From NCBI RefSeq assembly GCF_030272615.1, contig NC_081410.1, positions 117,745,140-117,809,139 of the forward strand: a stretch of 64,000 bases of DNA. Direction: 5' to 3'. The DNA comes from Cryptomeria japonica (taxonomy: Eukaryota; Streptophyta; Pinopsida; Cupressales; Cupressaceae). Position numbers and translations under genes: made by a program. Shown here one piece after another: positions 45,537 to 57,719 of the stretch; position 1 is the stretch's first letter; each line of letters starts with the position of its first letter. The notes beneath the pieces are model-generated. The model saw only the letters and a program-made list of their open reading frames with translations, was not told where the DNA came from and searched no databases.

Positions 45537-48479
45537 ATATCTAGAGCATGTGCTTGACACTCTACATAAATATAAGTTGCATGCGTTAAACATGGAGAAA
45601 TTTTCATTTTCCATATGAGGCATATAATACATAGGATACATAATAGATGCATGGGGAGTGGATGTGGACTTGACCAACATTCAAGTCATTCAATATTAGC
45701 CACAACTAAAGATTCTATTGTGAAATTAGTAAATTTTTACAATATTATGTGTCATCAAATCTTTATCAACCATTTGAGATCAAGAATAATGCATCAAAAT
45801 ACGTACTTGGATTAGTCATCACTTAACCTGATCATACCTTTTTCCTACCATGGTGAAATGTTAACCACACTAATAAAGAATTAGAGCTAGAAATAAGCTA
45901 CAAATGTTCCTTATTGAAGTGTGCCACCTTATTCCTAGAGCTACAAATATGCTTATTGTTGAAGTGGCTTAAACTAATGCTACAAAAAATACAACCATGT
46001 TTTATTTTTCTATCAAAGTCAACTATCTGATCATTTTATATCCTTAGAATCATTCGAGTATTCCCCAAAAAACTACATGAAAATTCGAATATTTTTTACT
46101 TGCCTTTATCTTATTTTTTATTATCTATAAGATTATTCATGAACCTAGATGTTGCTACACCATTTTTGTAACTTTGTCAATGTAGCTAAACAAAAATATT
46201 CAAATACAATGTAACCCCAACTTGATATGGCCAAATTGAGAAAAGTTTAGAAAATTTCTTGATTGATTAAAGTATAATTGAGAGTTTGTTAGATTATTAG
46301 AACTACTTTCATTTTTATGAGCATTATGTGTTTCATAAATAGAATATAAATAATTTGTTATTCTAGTTGCATTAGAGAAAAAATGATTGTGAAATTTACT
46401 CATAAATTTTTTCTGTTTGGTAACATGAAAATATTTTTCATTAGAAATAAAGATATTATGATTTTTTTTATTGATCATCACTATTAAATAGATATTTTTA
46501 AAACAAAAGTCTTTTTTTGTAAAATTAATAACTTTAAGGTTCATCTAAAAAAATAAAATTATTGACCTATTTAATAATGGATTCATGAAAATTTCTTTAG
46601 GGACTTGTTGATTATCCAAGTATATAGATACAAATAAATATTATAGTGACACATAAAACTACTCTAGATATAAGCACAAAATAATATTTCTTCATGCCTT
46701 CTACCATAATTCTTCCTTATGGAATTCTACATCATCATTAATCCTTATCCCTTTAATATTAGTAATTAAAACCATTTGCATGGATTGAAATCTTGATTTT
46801 TCTCCTCTTATCGTCTATCATCAATCTTCCCATTGTTCCACATGTGTGAGCATACTATAACTCATCCCACTCTTTGATCGCACATGTATGTGAATGCCAA
46901 CTTTGAGGCATGCTTATCCTCCATCTCACCACTTGACCATTGACTAAAATCTGGTGGTACATCAAGAAAAACAATTTGAGCTAAAGAATTTAAAGAGTTA
47001 ATTTTTAGAGTTCTTAATTATGAAATTATAGGAACAAACTAGACATCTCTAATGTGTCACAAATCTATGATCTCGAGTTGAAGTTTGTGACTTTTAGGCT
47101 CTTAGGTTTTCTAAGAGATCTCATCAAACTAATCTAACCGATCTTGTTTTGGGAGACCAAGTGACATGGTAGAATTAGGCATGTAATATAACCTATATCC
47201 ATGAAATTAGACATGTTGTTGGCACTACTATTTTAATGTCATGGGGCTCCTTTTAAAATTTTCTATTTCCACAGTAAAGCTCACAAAATGAAGCCACTTT
47301 TATATATGTTTTGATTTGGCACTAGGACATGAAAAACCCTTTTGAGTCAAGTATGAGATTTAGAGGATTTCTTAGAGGATATTTTTGTGGACAAATATAT
47401 TAATAAATAAGGCATCTCTAAGTGCCACATTTTTTTAATTCCATCTTGTTGTCTAGTTTGTTACTTTTAGGCTCTAAGGTCTTTTAAGATGTATCTCATT
47501 CGATCATTGTACCTTGAAAGGTTTTGGGGCACCTTAGTAGAAAACTGAGCCTCATGGCCCCTTATCTTGAATTAATATAAGATAGAAAATTGTGTTGAAT
47601 TACTAGTTAATATTGAGATCACATATTCAATCTAATACATATGAATTTCCTTCAAATCTCTTGAATTAGTATAAGCTTTGATATCTATGGTAAGTGTTTC
47701 ATATTTATAATTACACCAAAATAGCGAGTCCTTGAATCTCCATTTGATTGTGTAGTTATATGCATCAAACTAATCTATTTTTAAGTAGGTTGGTCATTTC
47801 TTCAAACCTTTCCATGTTTGTTGGTCTCACATGCAATAAATTCATTCATTAGAACAAATTTACAATAAATGAAGCATGTCCTCAATAAAAATGTTAGAAT
47901 AACATTAAGAAAGTGGATTAAGATTTCTTTAAGTGCACTATCTTCCAAGTGTTGGATAAATAGTTTAATTAAATGGCACATTGTGCAAATCGTGGTTAAT
48001 ATCATATCCAATTATTAAATTTATAAGGTGACTTAGGATCTTCTCAACTATGAATAAATTATTCCCTTAACATTAGGATTTTTCTATCCAATCTCTTTAA
48101 GAATTTAATTAGGATATTTAGGCAAATTAAATAATTCTATTTATCTATGTCTAAATCAAATATAATGGGACACACACACACACACATTTTGTTGAAAGTT
48201 TGTATTAGTCAAATCTAAATGTTGCTTTAAATCTATTATACAACAAGTAGCCGTAATTGAAAATATTGGTTTGCATTATAATTGAAAATATTGGTTTGTG
48301 TTATAATTTTACTCATGTATGAAGTTCCCTTATTACTCTAAATGCATGACACACTAAATTTTTAGATCCATTGTTATATACATGTGTTTCTATATCTAAT
48401 GTTGAATGAATTTAATTTATTTATTGCACATGCACTTTACATGTTATCACTTAGTTGTTATTTAAATAAAATGACAGGA
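45537..48479. other. AT-rich intergenic DNA
   Basis: No gene seen. Short ORFs are AT-rich and unremarkable. A small CA repeat lies at about 48171-48186. Confidence 0.4.
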
Positions 48480-49260
48480 TTCTAGATTAAAGAAAGAACT
48501 ACATCGCTCATTCAAGTACCTACAACAGATGTACCAATGCCATATAAGGGGTTTTTTACACATCCTGATATCAAGATTAATAGATTGAGAGCTACTCTAG
48601 TTGATAGTAGCACCACATGGGTTTATAAGGAGGCTTGCATATCCATCTTATCCATCCTAGAGTGTATTAGAGAGAAACTCCATGATACACATGCTTATTC
48701 ACGTGATGTACTAGATGTTATTCTTGCTCAAATGTGGCAAGATGTCTTTGGTGCCTTAGTTCAACTTAGTTGGCCAAAGAAACCATCAAATCACAATGTT
48801 TTCTGTTGTGAGGGTAAACCTAAGGTGAGGGCATATCAAGTTACTAGATGTGTGGACTATCTTTGTCCCCTTTTGTCTACCCTTTTTTCTTACTACACAT
48901 GGTCTTTATCCAAATAACGACCAAATTCCCTCATATTTTACACAAAAGTGTGTGTTGAATTCATATGGGCCTCAACATCAACTACTATGATCTACCATCA
49001 TATTTTGGTCAAGGGCATGGTAGGGTTGCTAATAAAGAGCCTTATTATTGAGAAGATCAAGTGGCTCCAACTTATAGGCTCTTGGTTGATGAGAAATCAC
49101 TTGCTATCTCCACAGCCCTGGGCCTCATAGTAGACCAAGTTGTCATTGCTTCCCAAAGGGAAGCAATTGTTAATATTGTTGATGTTGCAATTGTGGCCAC
49201 TAGGATATCTTTTGATTGTGTAGGTTGATATTTGATGAGACATCCATGATTGAGATCACA
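48480..49260 (+). pseudogene. Unidentified coding-like remnant
   Basis: A protein-like frame reads from about 48500 (includes VPMPYKGFFTHPDIKINRLR and DVLDVILAQMWQDVFGALVQ) to a stop at 48915-48917. A second open stretch in another frame (about 48960-49225) includes LPSYFGQGHGRVANKEPYY, a stop, then LAISTALGLIVDQVVIASQR. Together they look like two exons or two frames of one decayed gene. I do not recognise the family. No RT, integrase or transposase motif is visible. It could be a host pseudogene or the coding part of a DNA transposon. Confidence 0.4.
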
Positions 49261-49862
49261 TACAGGTGGATGATTCTTATGCTATTGTGGGTGTCTCTTC
49301 ACTTGCAGACATACATGATCTTACAAGAGACAATATACTACAGACTACAACAGATTGTTTGTTTGAGGATCTATCATAAGAATATTATTTCATTAAATAG
49401 AGTTTCAAATACTTTTCCACATCGCTAAAGATTGTGTAGGTAGAGCTTGTCATCCACATTCAAGACCCCAACATTCTCATCACCCTAGGAGCACTAGTGC
49501 ACATCATGATCCACCTACAAATAATTTGGTTGACGTAGATGTGGATACAAAGGTTATTTATCCTTCAATTAGTGCTAAGCATAATACATCTGAGGGCCTA
49601 GATTCATTAACTTAGAGATGCTGCAAATGGTGGGATCTTCAGTTTCAATGGATATGTTGTTACATTCAAATGACAACTCAATTGCATAGTCTCCTGCACT
49701 CATCATTACTATGATATGTCATGGAGATAGATGTGACTGATTTGGTGGACATGATCATTGTGACAAATCCTATGCTACATGATGTACACAAGTATGTATG
49801 TATATGCATGTGTGTGATTTTAAAAATATAAATTATTTAAATGTTACTAAATGATATCTAGT

Positions 49863-49865
<3 letters not shown>
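49261..49865. other. Intergenic sequence, nothing recognised
   Basis: No gene, repeat array or motif stands out in this stretch; it leads into simple-sequence DNA. Confidence 0.4.
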
Positions 49866-49907
<42 letters not shown>

Positions 49908-50850
49908 GTCTGTGTCTATGTATGTATGTATATATACATATACATACATGTATGCACACACACACATACACACACACACACATACATACATACATACATA
50001 CATATATACATACATACATCACACGCATAGCTCATGTTACTCCTATCATGGGGATATAACGTGTACAAATGTATGATTTAGTTGATGCTACTAATGTTAG
50101 TGGACATGTGAGTTTTAAAATTTTATATCACACACATATTTATTTAGTTTGTACATATGTGTGTGTGTATTCTTTAATATAACATTTAATGTACACTTTT
50201 ATGTGTGTGTTGTACTATCTACGAGGCTCAATGCATCCATCAGAGTGCAATTCTCATTTAGAGGGTTGCTTGACTAGGAGTCGACATGATGACCTTGCCA
50301 CCTAGAGACATCAGTGGAAATTTTGAGATATTTGTAGGCATTTGCACGTATTTAATGATATGTACATTTGTGGACATTTGTGTTTGATGATATGTATTTT
50401 TGGACAAATAGGGGGAGATAGAGAGAGGGAGGGGGAGAAAATGAGAGAGATAGGTAGAGGAGAGAGGGTTCAATATATAGTGAGGGAGACAGAGAGACAT
50501 AGATAGAGGGAAATATAGAGTGATAGGAAGGGATAGGGAAAGAGATGGAGATATAGGGAGACAAATAGATAGATAAGGAGATAGAGGTATGGAAAAATAC
50601 AGATATAAAGAGTTAGAGGAGAGACACATCAATAGATAGAGAGAGGGAGGGTAGTGATGTGGATAGAGGGAAATATAGATATATGGAGAGGAATAATTAG
50701 ATAGATAGAAAGAGATATGTATAGAGAGCGATGTAGAGAGAAAGAGCCATATGGAGATAGAGAGAAATAAAGAGATAGATAAATTGTACAAGAGAGATGG
50801 AGTGAATAAGAGAGAGGCATAGATAATGATACATAGATAGAGAGGGTGAA

Positions 50851-50893
<43 letters not shown>
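49866..50893. repeat. Simple-sequence cluster
   Basis: (TA)n at 49866-49903, TATG/TACA and CA tracts at 49916-50020, a 450-base purine-rich GA/GATA region at about 50395-50850, and (TA)n at 50852-50893 that directly abuts the copia B left LTR. Long minus-strand ORFs here (50258-50913) are Ser/Leu/Tyr-rich translations of the purine tract and not genes. Confidence 0.9.
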
Positions 50894-50898
<5 letters not shown>

Positions 50899-51289
50899 GA
50901 ATGTGAAGTCCAAATTGGACTCTTAGCTAGCAGTGATTGAGTCATCATGGCTATCTTAGCTAGCAGTGGTTGTGTCATCATGGAGTACCGACTAGTGTAC
51001 TTACTATATTTGTTATACATGTAGTTGTGTGAGTCATACTTACTATATTTAGTAAGTTGTATTCAAGTATGACTTTGCAACTCGGTTGTTTTAGGCTGCT
51101 CAAGGCCATGTTTTGATGTACAGTTTTGAGATTATTGTAGCTTTGTAATTCTTGAGAATCAATACAAAAGACAAAATTTGCCCATGGTTTTTAACTGGTA
51201 TAGTTTTACCAAGTTTTTCCACGCAAATCTATGTGTTATGTGCTATTGTTCTTCTTTGCAAATTTTCTACACTTGTTATTTTTCTCACA
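50894..51289 (+). mobile_element. 5' LTR of copia B
   Basis: TGTTGGAATGTGAAGTCCAA ... TTTTTCTCACA, 396 bp. It contains an internal duplication of TTAGCTAGCAGTG...GTCATCATGG absent or reduced in the right copy. Confidence 0.85.
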
Positions 51290-51291
51290 AT

Positions 51292-51303
51292 CAGTATCAG
51301 AGC
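51292..51303 (+). promoter_or_regulatory. Primer-binding site (tRNA-iMet type, mutated)
   Basis: CAGTATCAGAGC, two changes from the common copia PBS TGGTATCAGAGC. Confidence 0.75.
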
Positions 51304-51343
51304 ATAGGTTATTTGTGTAGAAGTTTTTTGTTTTTTAGAAGCA

Positions 51344-54300
51344 ATGGCTGGAAATAGTGTTACCAGATTTGAGGTACATAAGTTTGATGCTTCGATTTTT
51401 TCTCTATGGAGGCTTAAGATTCAAGCTTTGTTGGTGAAGGATGGATGTGATAGGGCTCTTAAAGGAGTATCATCAAAACATGCAAATATGAGCACAAGAG
51501 ATTGGAATACCATGGATAGTGTGGTTAGAGAAACAATCTAGTTATCTCTAGCGGATTTAGTTCTGTTCAATGTTGTAGATGACAAATCTGCTCATGACTT
51601 GTGGAATAAGCTTGCAAAGCTGTATGGGACGAAGTCATTAGCAAACCAAATTCTTCTAAGGAGAGAGTTGTATAATTTGAGGATGCATGACAATTCATCT
51701 ATCACAGATCATCTGAACAATTTCAACACACTGACAAGCAAATTGGCTTCAGTGGGTGTGAAAATTGATGAAGAAGATAAGGCAACAATATTAGTTTCCT
51801 CCTTGCAAGATAGTTGGGATCAGTTGGTTATGGCTCTTAGTAATTCTGCACTGAGTGGGAAGCTGGTGTTTGCAAATGTGGTGGCTACTTTAATCTCTGA
51901 AGATTCAAGGTGGAAGACATCTCAAGGATCTTCTTCTAATGAAGCCCTTGTTGCAAGAGGCAAAACTCAAGAAAGAGCAAATACTAAGTGTGGACAAACC
52001 GAGTCCAAATCAAAGGGGCGAAAAAGGGTGAAATGCTGGAACTGTGGCAAGAATGGACATGTCAAGAAGGATTGCAGGCTGCCAAAAGAAACCAAGGATA
52101 ATCCTAACACACTAGCATCTGAGGCAAACACTGCCGAAGTTCAGACACCATTGGAAGATGGAGAGGTATTAATTGCTAATTTGAGTTCTTTACTTCATGT
52201 TTGGATTCTTGATTCTGTTGCTTCCTTTCATATGACTCCACATAGAGACTAGTTTTTAGCTTATCGGTCTTGTGATGGTGGTATGGTCTACATGGGAAAT
52301 GACAACCCATGTGAAGTTGTTGGTGAAGGAGAGGTAAGAATCCAGATGTTTGATGGAGTATTTAGAACTATTCAACATGTTAGGCATGTACCTGGTTTAA
52401 AGAAAAAATTACTTTCACTTGGAGTATTTGATGAACAAGGTTATCGATTCAGTAGTGAAAATAATTGTCTCAAGGTAACAAAGAGAGTTTTGGTTGTGCT
52501 AAAGGGAGAGAAGGTTGGCAATCTCTATAAGTTGGTTGGACAAACTAACATTGGAGAGGCTACTGTGGTATTTGATGCAGAGATGGAATCATTATCAACC
52601 TGGGATCAAAGGCTAGGCCATATGAGTGAACGAGGTCTCAAGGTATTGCTAGATAGAAATCTTCTCCCAGGTGCAAAATCTAAAGATTTAAGTTTTTTTG
52701 AACATTGTTTGTTTGGAAAACAGAATAGACCGAGTTTTTCTAGAAATAATACCAGAAGCAAAGATGTATTAGATCTAATTCATTCAGATACTTGGGAAGC
52801 TCCTGTAACATCTATTGGAGGTTCGTCATATTTTGTTTCATTTATAGATGATTATTCCCGTAAGGTGTGGATTTATCTTCTCAAGAAGAAATCTGAAGTG
52901 TTTTCTTGTTTTAAGAGGTTTAGAGCTTTGGTAGAGAATCATATGGTAGAGAATCATAAAGGTAAGACAATAAAATGTCTTAGAACTGATAACAGAGGTG
53001 AGTTTTGTTCAACAGAATTTAATCAATTTTGTAGTGAGCATGGAATTGCAAGGCAGTTGACGGTTGCTAGGACACCACAACAAAATGGTGTTGCTGAATG
53101 CATGAACTGTACAATCATGGAGCGAGTCAAATGTATGTTGAGTACTATTGGTTTGGAGTAGAAATTTTGGGGTAAGGCTGTAAATACAACTTGTTTCTTA
53201 ATCAATAGATCTCCCTCTACTGCTCTTGATAATAGAATTCCAAAGGAAATATGGAAAGGTAAACCACTTGATTACTCATTCCTCCGTATTTTTTGTTGTA
53301 ATGCTTATGTACATATTCCTAAAGAGAATAGAATTAAGCTGGACAAGAAGTCGACAAAATATATTTTTCTTGGCTACATAGAAGGTACAAAAGGGTACAG
53401 ATTGTGGGATACTACTACCCACAAAATTATTGTTATTCAAGATGTGTATTTTAATGAAAAATCAATGCAAAGAGGTAAAGAACAACAAGGTATGGAAGTT
53501 ATTCCAGTAGAGGTGGAAAAACATGATGATTATCTAGATGTTCTTGATGAAGAACAACCAGATGCAAAGCAACTAGATGAAGATCAACTAGAAGAACAAC
53601 AACCAGTTGAGCCACAGAGAGAATAATCACCTGTTTTAAGAAGATCCAATAGAGTAATCAAGACACCTGTAAGGTATTCTCTTACTTGTAATTTTGCTTA
53701 TGCATTACTTATTGATGTTGGTGAACCTAGTTCATATTGGGAGGCTTGTGAAGCTGGATGTGCAAGCAAGTGGAGAGTTTCTATGGAAGAGGAGATGGAA
53801 GCTCTACATAAGAACAAAACGTGGGAGCTTGTGCCATTGCCTAAGGGGAGAAAAGCTATTGGGAACAAGTGTGTCTTCAAGTTGAAGAGGGATTTAAATG
53901 ATAATTTGGAGAGATATAAAGCTCAGTTGGTGGCCAAGGGGTATGCACATAAATCTGGTATTGATTTTGATGAAATTTTTTCACCTGTTGTATGGTTAAG
54001 TACTGTTAGAGTTGTTTTAGCTCTTGTTGCTAGTTTTGATTTGGAGTTAGAATAGTTAGATGTACAAACAACCTTCCTGCATGGTGATCTCTCTGAGGAG
54101 ATTTATATGTAGCAGCCAGAAGGTTTTGAGGAAAGAGGTAAAGAGAATCTTGTTTGTAGGATGAGAAAATTGCTGTATGTTTTGAAACAAGCGCCAAGGT
54201 GTTGGTACAAGCGGTTTGATTCCTTCATGTTGAGTTTGGGTTTTAATAGATGTGAGGCTAATCATTGTGCCTATTTTTAAAGGTATGATGATGCTAGTTT

Positions 54301-55273
54301 TATTATTCTACTACTTTATGTTCATGATATGTTGGTAGCAGGTCCCAACATGTATAAAATCATCCATTTGAAAACTTAGCTTGCTAGGGAGTTTGAGATG
54401 AAGGACTTAGGTAGTGCAAATCAGATTCTTGGAATGAGGATACATAGAGACATAAACAACATGAAATTACGGGTGTCACATAAAACTTATGTGGAGAAGG
54501 TTCTGCAACGCTTCAATATGCAAAAAGCACAACCAGTTAGTACTCCATTTCCCGTTCATATTAAATTATCTTCTGAACAGTGCCCTAGCACAAAAGAAGA
54601 GAAGACACAAATGTCTCATGTAGCGTACTCCTCAGCAGTAGGAAGTATTATGTTCGTCATGGTGTGCACCAAACCAGACATTGCACAAGCAATGGGAGTT
54701 GTCAGTAGGTACACGGTGAATCCTGGCACTGATCATTGGATAATTGTGAAGTGGATTCTCAGATACTTGAGAGGCACTTCAGATGCTGCTATTTGTTACA
54801 GTGGGAGTAGTCTTCAAGTTAATGGGTATGTGGATGCAGATTTTGGTGGAGACAGAGATAAGAGAAAGTCTATAATAGGTTATGTTTTCTCTTTAGCTAG
54901 AGGTGTTGTTAGTTGGGTGTCAAAGTTGCAGGCAATGGTGGCATTGTCTACTACTGAGGCAGAATATATGGCATCAACACAAGCTAGTAAGGAGGTAATT
55001 TGGCTTCATAGACTTTTGGGTGAATTGCAAGTGAAACAAGATAACATGGTACTGCATTGTGATAGTCAAAGTGCTTTACACTTAGCACGAAACTCAACTT
55101 ACCATTCCAGAACAAAGCATATTGATATTCAATATCACTTTGTTCGTGAAGTGGTGGAAGGAGGACAAATCTCTTTAGCCAAGATTCACACTGATGTAAA
55201 CCCTGCAGATATTATGATGAAACCTATTAGTAGAGAGAAGTTCATTTGGTGTAGAACTTCTCTTGGTCTGTAG
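51344..55273 (+). pseudogene. Copia B gag-pol polyprotein with eight in-frame stops
   Basis: One frame of 1,309 codons, without frameshifts, from ATG 51344 to the TAG at 55271-55273. Gag N-terminus MAGNSVTRFEVHKFDASIF; zinc knuckle at residues 231-244 (CWNCGKNGHVKKDC); protease motif at about residue 290 reads DSVAS where DSGAS is usual. The integrase zinc finger has lost its first Cys (FFEHCLFGKQ), while the core Asp, Asp and Glu (RTDN, QQNGVAE) remain. RT has YVHD instead of YVDD (about 54320). RNase H ends with TKHIDIQYHFVREVV. Stops: 51539, 52250, 53159, 53624, 54053, 54110, 54278 and 54377. The copy is dead by catalytic changes as well as stops. Confidence 0.92.
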
Positions 55274-55358
55274 ATTATGTGATGATATGAAGCATTGGCA
55301 ATGGTCTTTCAGTAGAGGAATTATTCAGAGTTTGAAATTTGACTTCAAGTGGGAGAAT

Positions 55359-55532
55359 GTTGGAATGTGAAGTCCAAATTGGACTCTTAGCTAGTAGTGG
55401 CTGAGTCATCATGGCTCTCTTAGCTAGCAGTTGTGCGAGTCATACCTATTATATTTAATAAGTTGTATTCAAGTAGGACTCCACGACTCGATTGTTTTAG
55501 GCTGCTCGAAGTCATGTTTTGATGTACAGTTT
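55359..55532 (+). mobile_element. Partial 3' LTR of copia B
   Basis: First 174 bases only; matches the 5' LTR with one internal deletion, then ends at TACAGTTT. Confidence 0.85.
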
Positions 55533-55544
55533 CCAGGTATATAT

Positions 55545-55548
<4 letters not shown>

Positions 55549-55625
<77 letters not shown>
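55549..55625. repeat. (GA)n microsatellite, 77 bases
   Basis: Perfect AG dinucleotide run of about 38 units at the broken end of copia B. ORFs reading Arg-Glu or Ser-Leu here are repeat translations. Confidence 0.98.
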
Positions 55626-55630
<5 letters not shown>

Positions 55631-56768
55631 CTATATGCATAACTCCCCAAGGACACATGACACCCTTAAATTATTGGCATGAAATGAGTAATCAAAAGTT
55701 AGTTTCTCGCTCTCTCACTTTAAACTTTTAATTTAGGTTTCAAGTTAAAATTTATTTTATCATATAAATAGAAATAAATTTTCAAATATGATTATTCTAC
55801 AATAAATAAAATATTAATAGGAGAACATTATAAATTAAATTAATTTTAATCGCTTTTAATTATTATTTGTAATTCTATAAGAAGACATAAATAATTAAAA
55901 TAAAATTTTCACTTAATGAAAAATTTTCTTTTTTGAAGAATTAGAATAAATTAAGAAAAGATAAGATAAATATCTTAATAAAAGAAGATAACATTAATAT
56001 ATATTCTTATCAAAAGAAGATAACAATCTAAGATAGATTTTTAATTCAAAATATAACTATTCTACAATAATTAGAATTTTAATAAGACGAATAATTACAA
56101 ATTAAATTATTCTTTAGTGCAACGGGTGAGGTAGGTGGTCTTGAGAGTGGCAAATATAAATCTCGTAACTCCATTTTGCAATTATGCAAGGGGATTATAG
56201 AACATGCTAGATAGTAGTCGATATGACTATATTAGAAGTATCGCGTGTTTTACACCGTCAATTTTGCAATTAACGACTGCGATTGACTAACCTGTCACCT
56301 GTCGCTAACACGCTATACGAAAGATCCGTTTTGAAGCCAGAATAGACGCAGCTGTTTGGGTTCCTCTCATTCATAAGTGTTAAAAAATTATAAATTAATT
56401 TAATTTTAATAACTTTGTAATTATTACTTCTAAATAAGTTTTAAATTTAATGAAAAATTAATCTTAAAAAGAAAAAGAATAAAAAAAATTAGATTAAAGC
56501 TTTTTTTAATTTACTAATAGTTACTTTTTCCTTTTTGAAATTTAAGAAACAAGATAGAATATCTTAGGATAGTCTTATTAAAAATATTTTTTTATTCACA
56601 TTCTTTTTTCTAATTAATTTTAGTCTATATATTTTAATTTTTATCATAAATTTTTAAAAAATTAATATAAATATAAGCATTAGAATTAATTTTCACTCTT
56701 ACAAAAATAAAACACAGATTTAATAACTTTACTTTTTTATTACAGTTGCTGTCCCTTCACCAGGATAA
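55626..56768. other. Very AT-rich intergenic DNA upstream of the host gene
   Basis: No gene seen. It may hold distal promoter sequence of the phosphoglycerate-mutase-like gene. Confidence 0.4.
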
Positions 56769-56941
56769 TTTCCCATTAGAATTCGAATTTTCAAAAGATG
56801 CCCTCTTCATTTCATTCGTCCTTTCTTCCAATTTGAACTGTGCGGCTTTACATGGGCGGCCCTTTACCGCGGCACATTCCCGTTAGGATTCGAATTTTCA
56901 AACGATGCCCACTTCATTTCACTCGCTCTTTCCTCCAATTC
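56769..56941. repeat. Direct duplication of ~66 bp, 107 bases apart, in the leader/promoter region
   Basis: TTCGAATTTTCAAAAGATGCCC (first copy at 56769-56834) recurs at 56876-56941 with a handful of substitutions. The spacer contains a GC-rich GGGCGGCCCTTTACCGCGGC stretch. Each copy carries an ATG in the same context. Confidence 0.8.
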
Positions 56942-56979
56942 ATTCTTTCCTTGTAGCTTCAGGGCAGATTTCTTACACT
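56880..56979 (+). promoter_or_regulatory. Candidate 5' leader exon of the phosphoglycerate-mutase-like gene
   Basis: GC-richer than its surroundings, and followed at 56980 by GTAAGT, a strong splice donor. The first coding exon at 62220 begins at an acceptor (TCTCTGCAG) only two bases before its ATG, which requires an upstream leader exon. This is the best candidate seen, which would give a first intron of 5.24 kb. An upstream ORF of 25 codons (ATG 56905) would not be in frame with the main start. cDNA is needed; other leader exons are possible. Confidence 0.4.
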
Positions 56980-57719
56980 GTAAGTTCGTTATTGGAGGTT
57001 AGTGTAATGATTTATCTGTTCGTTTTCCTGGTTTATGAATTCTTTTTCCTTCACCATTTGACAGAGGTTGAATTACGATTTACATATTTTATTGTGCTGC
57101 CTGCTCTCTATCTGAATTCCGCCATTGTTTGTTAAAATCTTAATGTATTTGATTACCATAAATGCTTTGTAATTAATGTGTGAGTTTATTGTAATATTGC
57201 CTATTGCCTGTCAAATTCTTCTCGAGGGTTTTCAAGAGCTGACTGCTCTAAATTCTGCAAATAAATTGAATTGTTTTCAATGTAGATAAGGCCATTTATA
57301 TAGAGAGTTAAGATTTTAGTCTCAGTTTGAAGTTGTTTGTTATCATTTCCAAATTTGCTTTTCTAAATTTATGTGTTCAATTTTATTAATAGTTCTGGCT
57401 CCTGAGTAATTAAACTTGGCTAGATTTTTTATTAATTTGTCATACTGTTTAAGAATAAAAACTTGTTAATCTTATGTTTCATTGTTGACCCTGTTTTACT
57501 TACATTTCCATTTTCTGATTTGTGTGCGAGTAGCTGAGAATTGTATTTATTTATTTATGTGGCTTTTTTGGTATATATCATCTACTGAGTTTTTAATACA
57601 ATGATTGAGATTCTACCAACTTTTTCTAAAACTTTTCTACTGTCAGTATGAATTAATTTTAGAATACCACACTCTTATACTTGCTTAAGACCATACAAGA
57701 CTTTCTTTTAAAAAGTATT

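Larger units (their letters stand above)
50894..55532 (+). mobile_element. Ty1/copia element B (Tork/Tnt1-like), 3' LTR truncated
   Basis: 5' LTR 50894-51289, PBS 51292-51303, gag-pol frame 51344-55273, PPT-like AAGTGGGAGAA ending at 55358, and a partial 3' LTR 55359-55532. The right LTR stops matching the left after GATGTACAGTTT and runs into a short TA stretch and a GA microsatellite. The Tork assignment rests on the gag start pattern and the pol order. Confidence 0.9.

Noticed and set aside
50258-51020. Long minus-strand ORFs rich in Ser, Leu, Tyr and Ile
   Set aside because: Translations of the purine-rich GA/GATA tract and a TA microsatellite.
55420-55731. Arg-Glu and Ser-Leu repeat ORFs
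   Set aside because: Translation of the GA microsatellite in each frame.
56905-57135. 76-codon ORF starting in the candidate leader exon
   Set aside because: Runs through a strong GTAAGT donor into intron-like sequence; if spliced it is not in frame with the main coding start.
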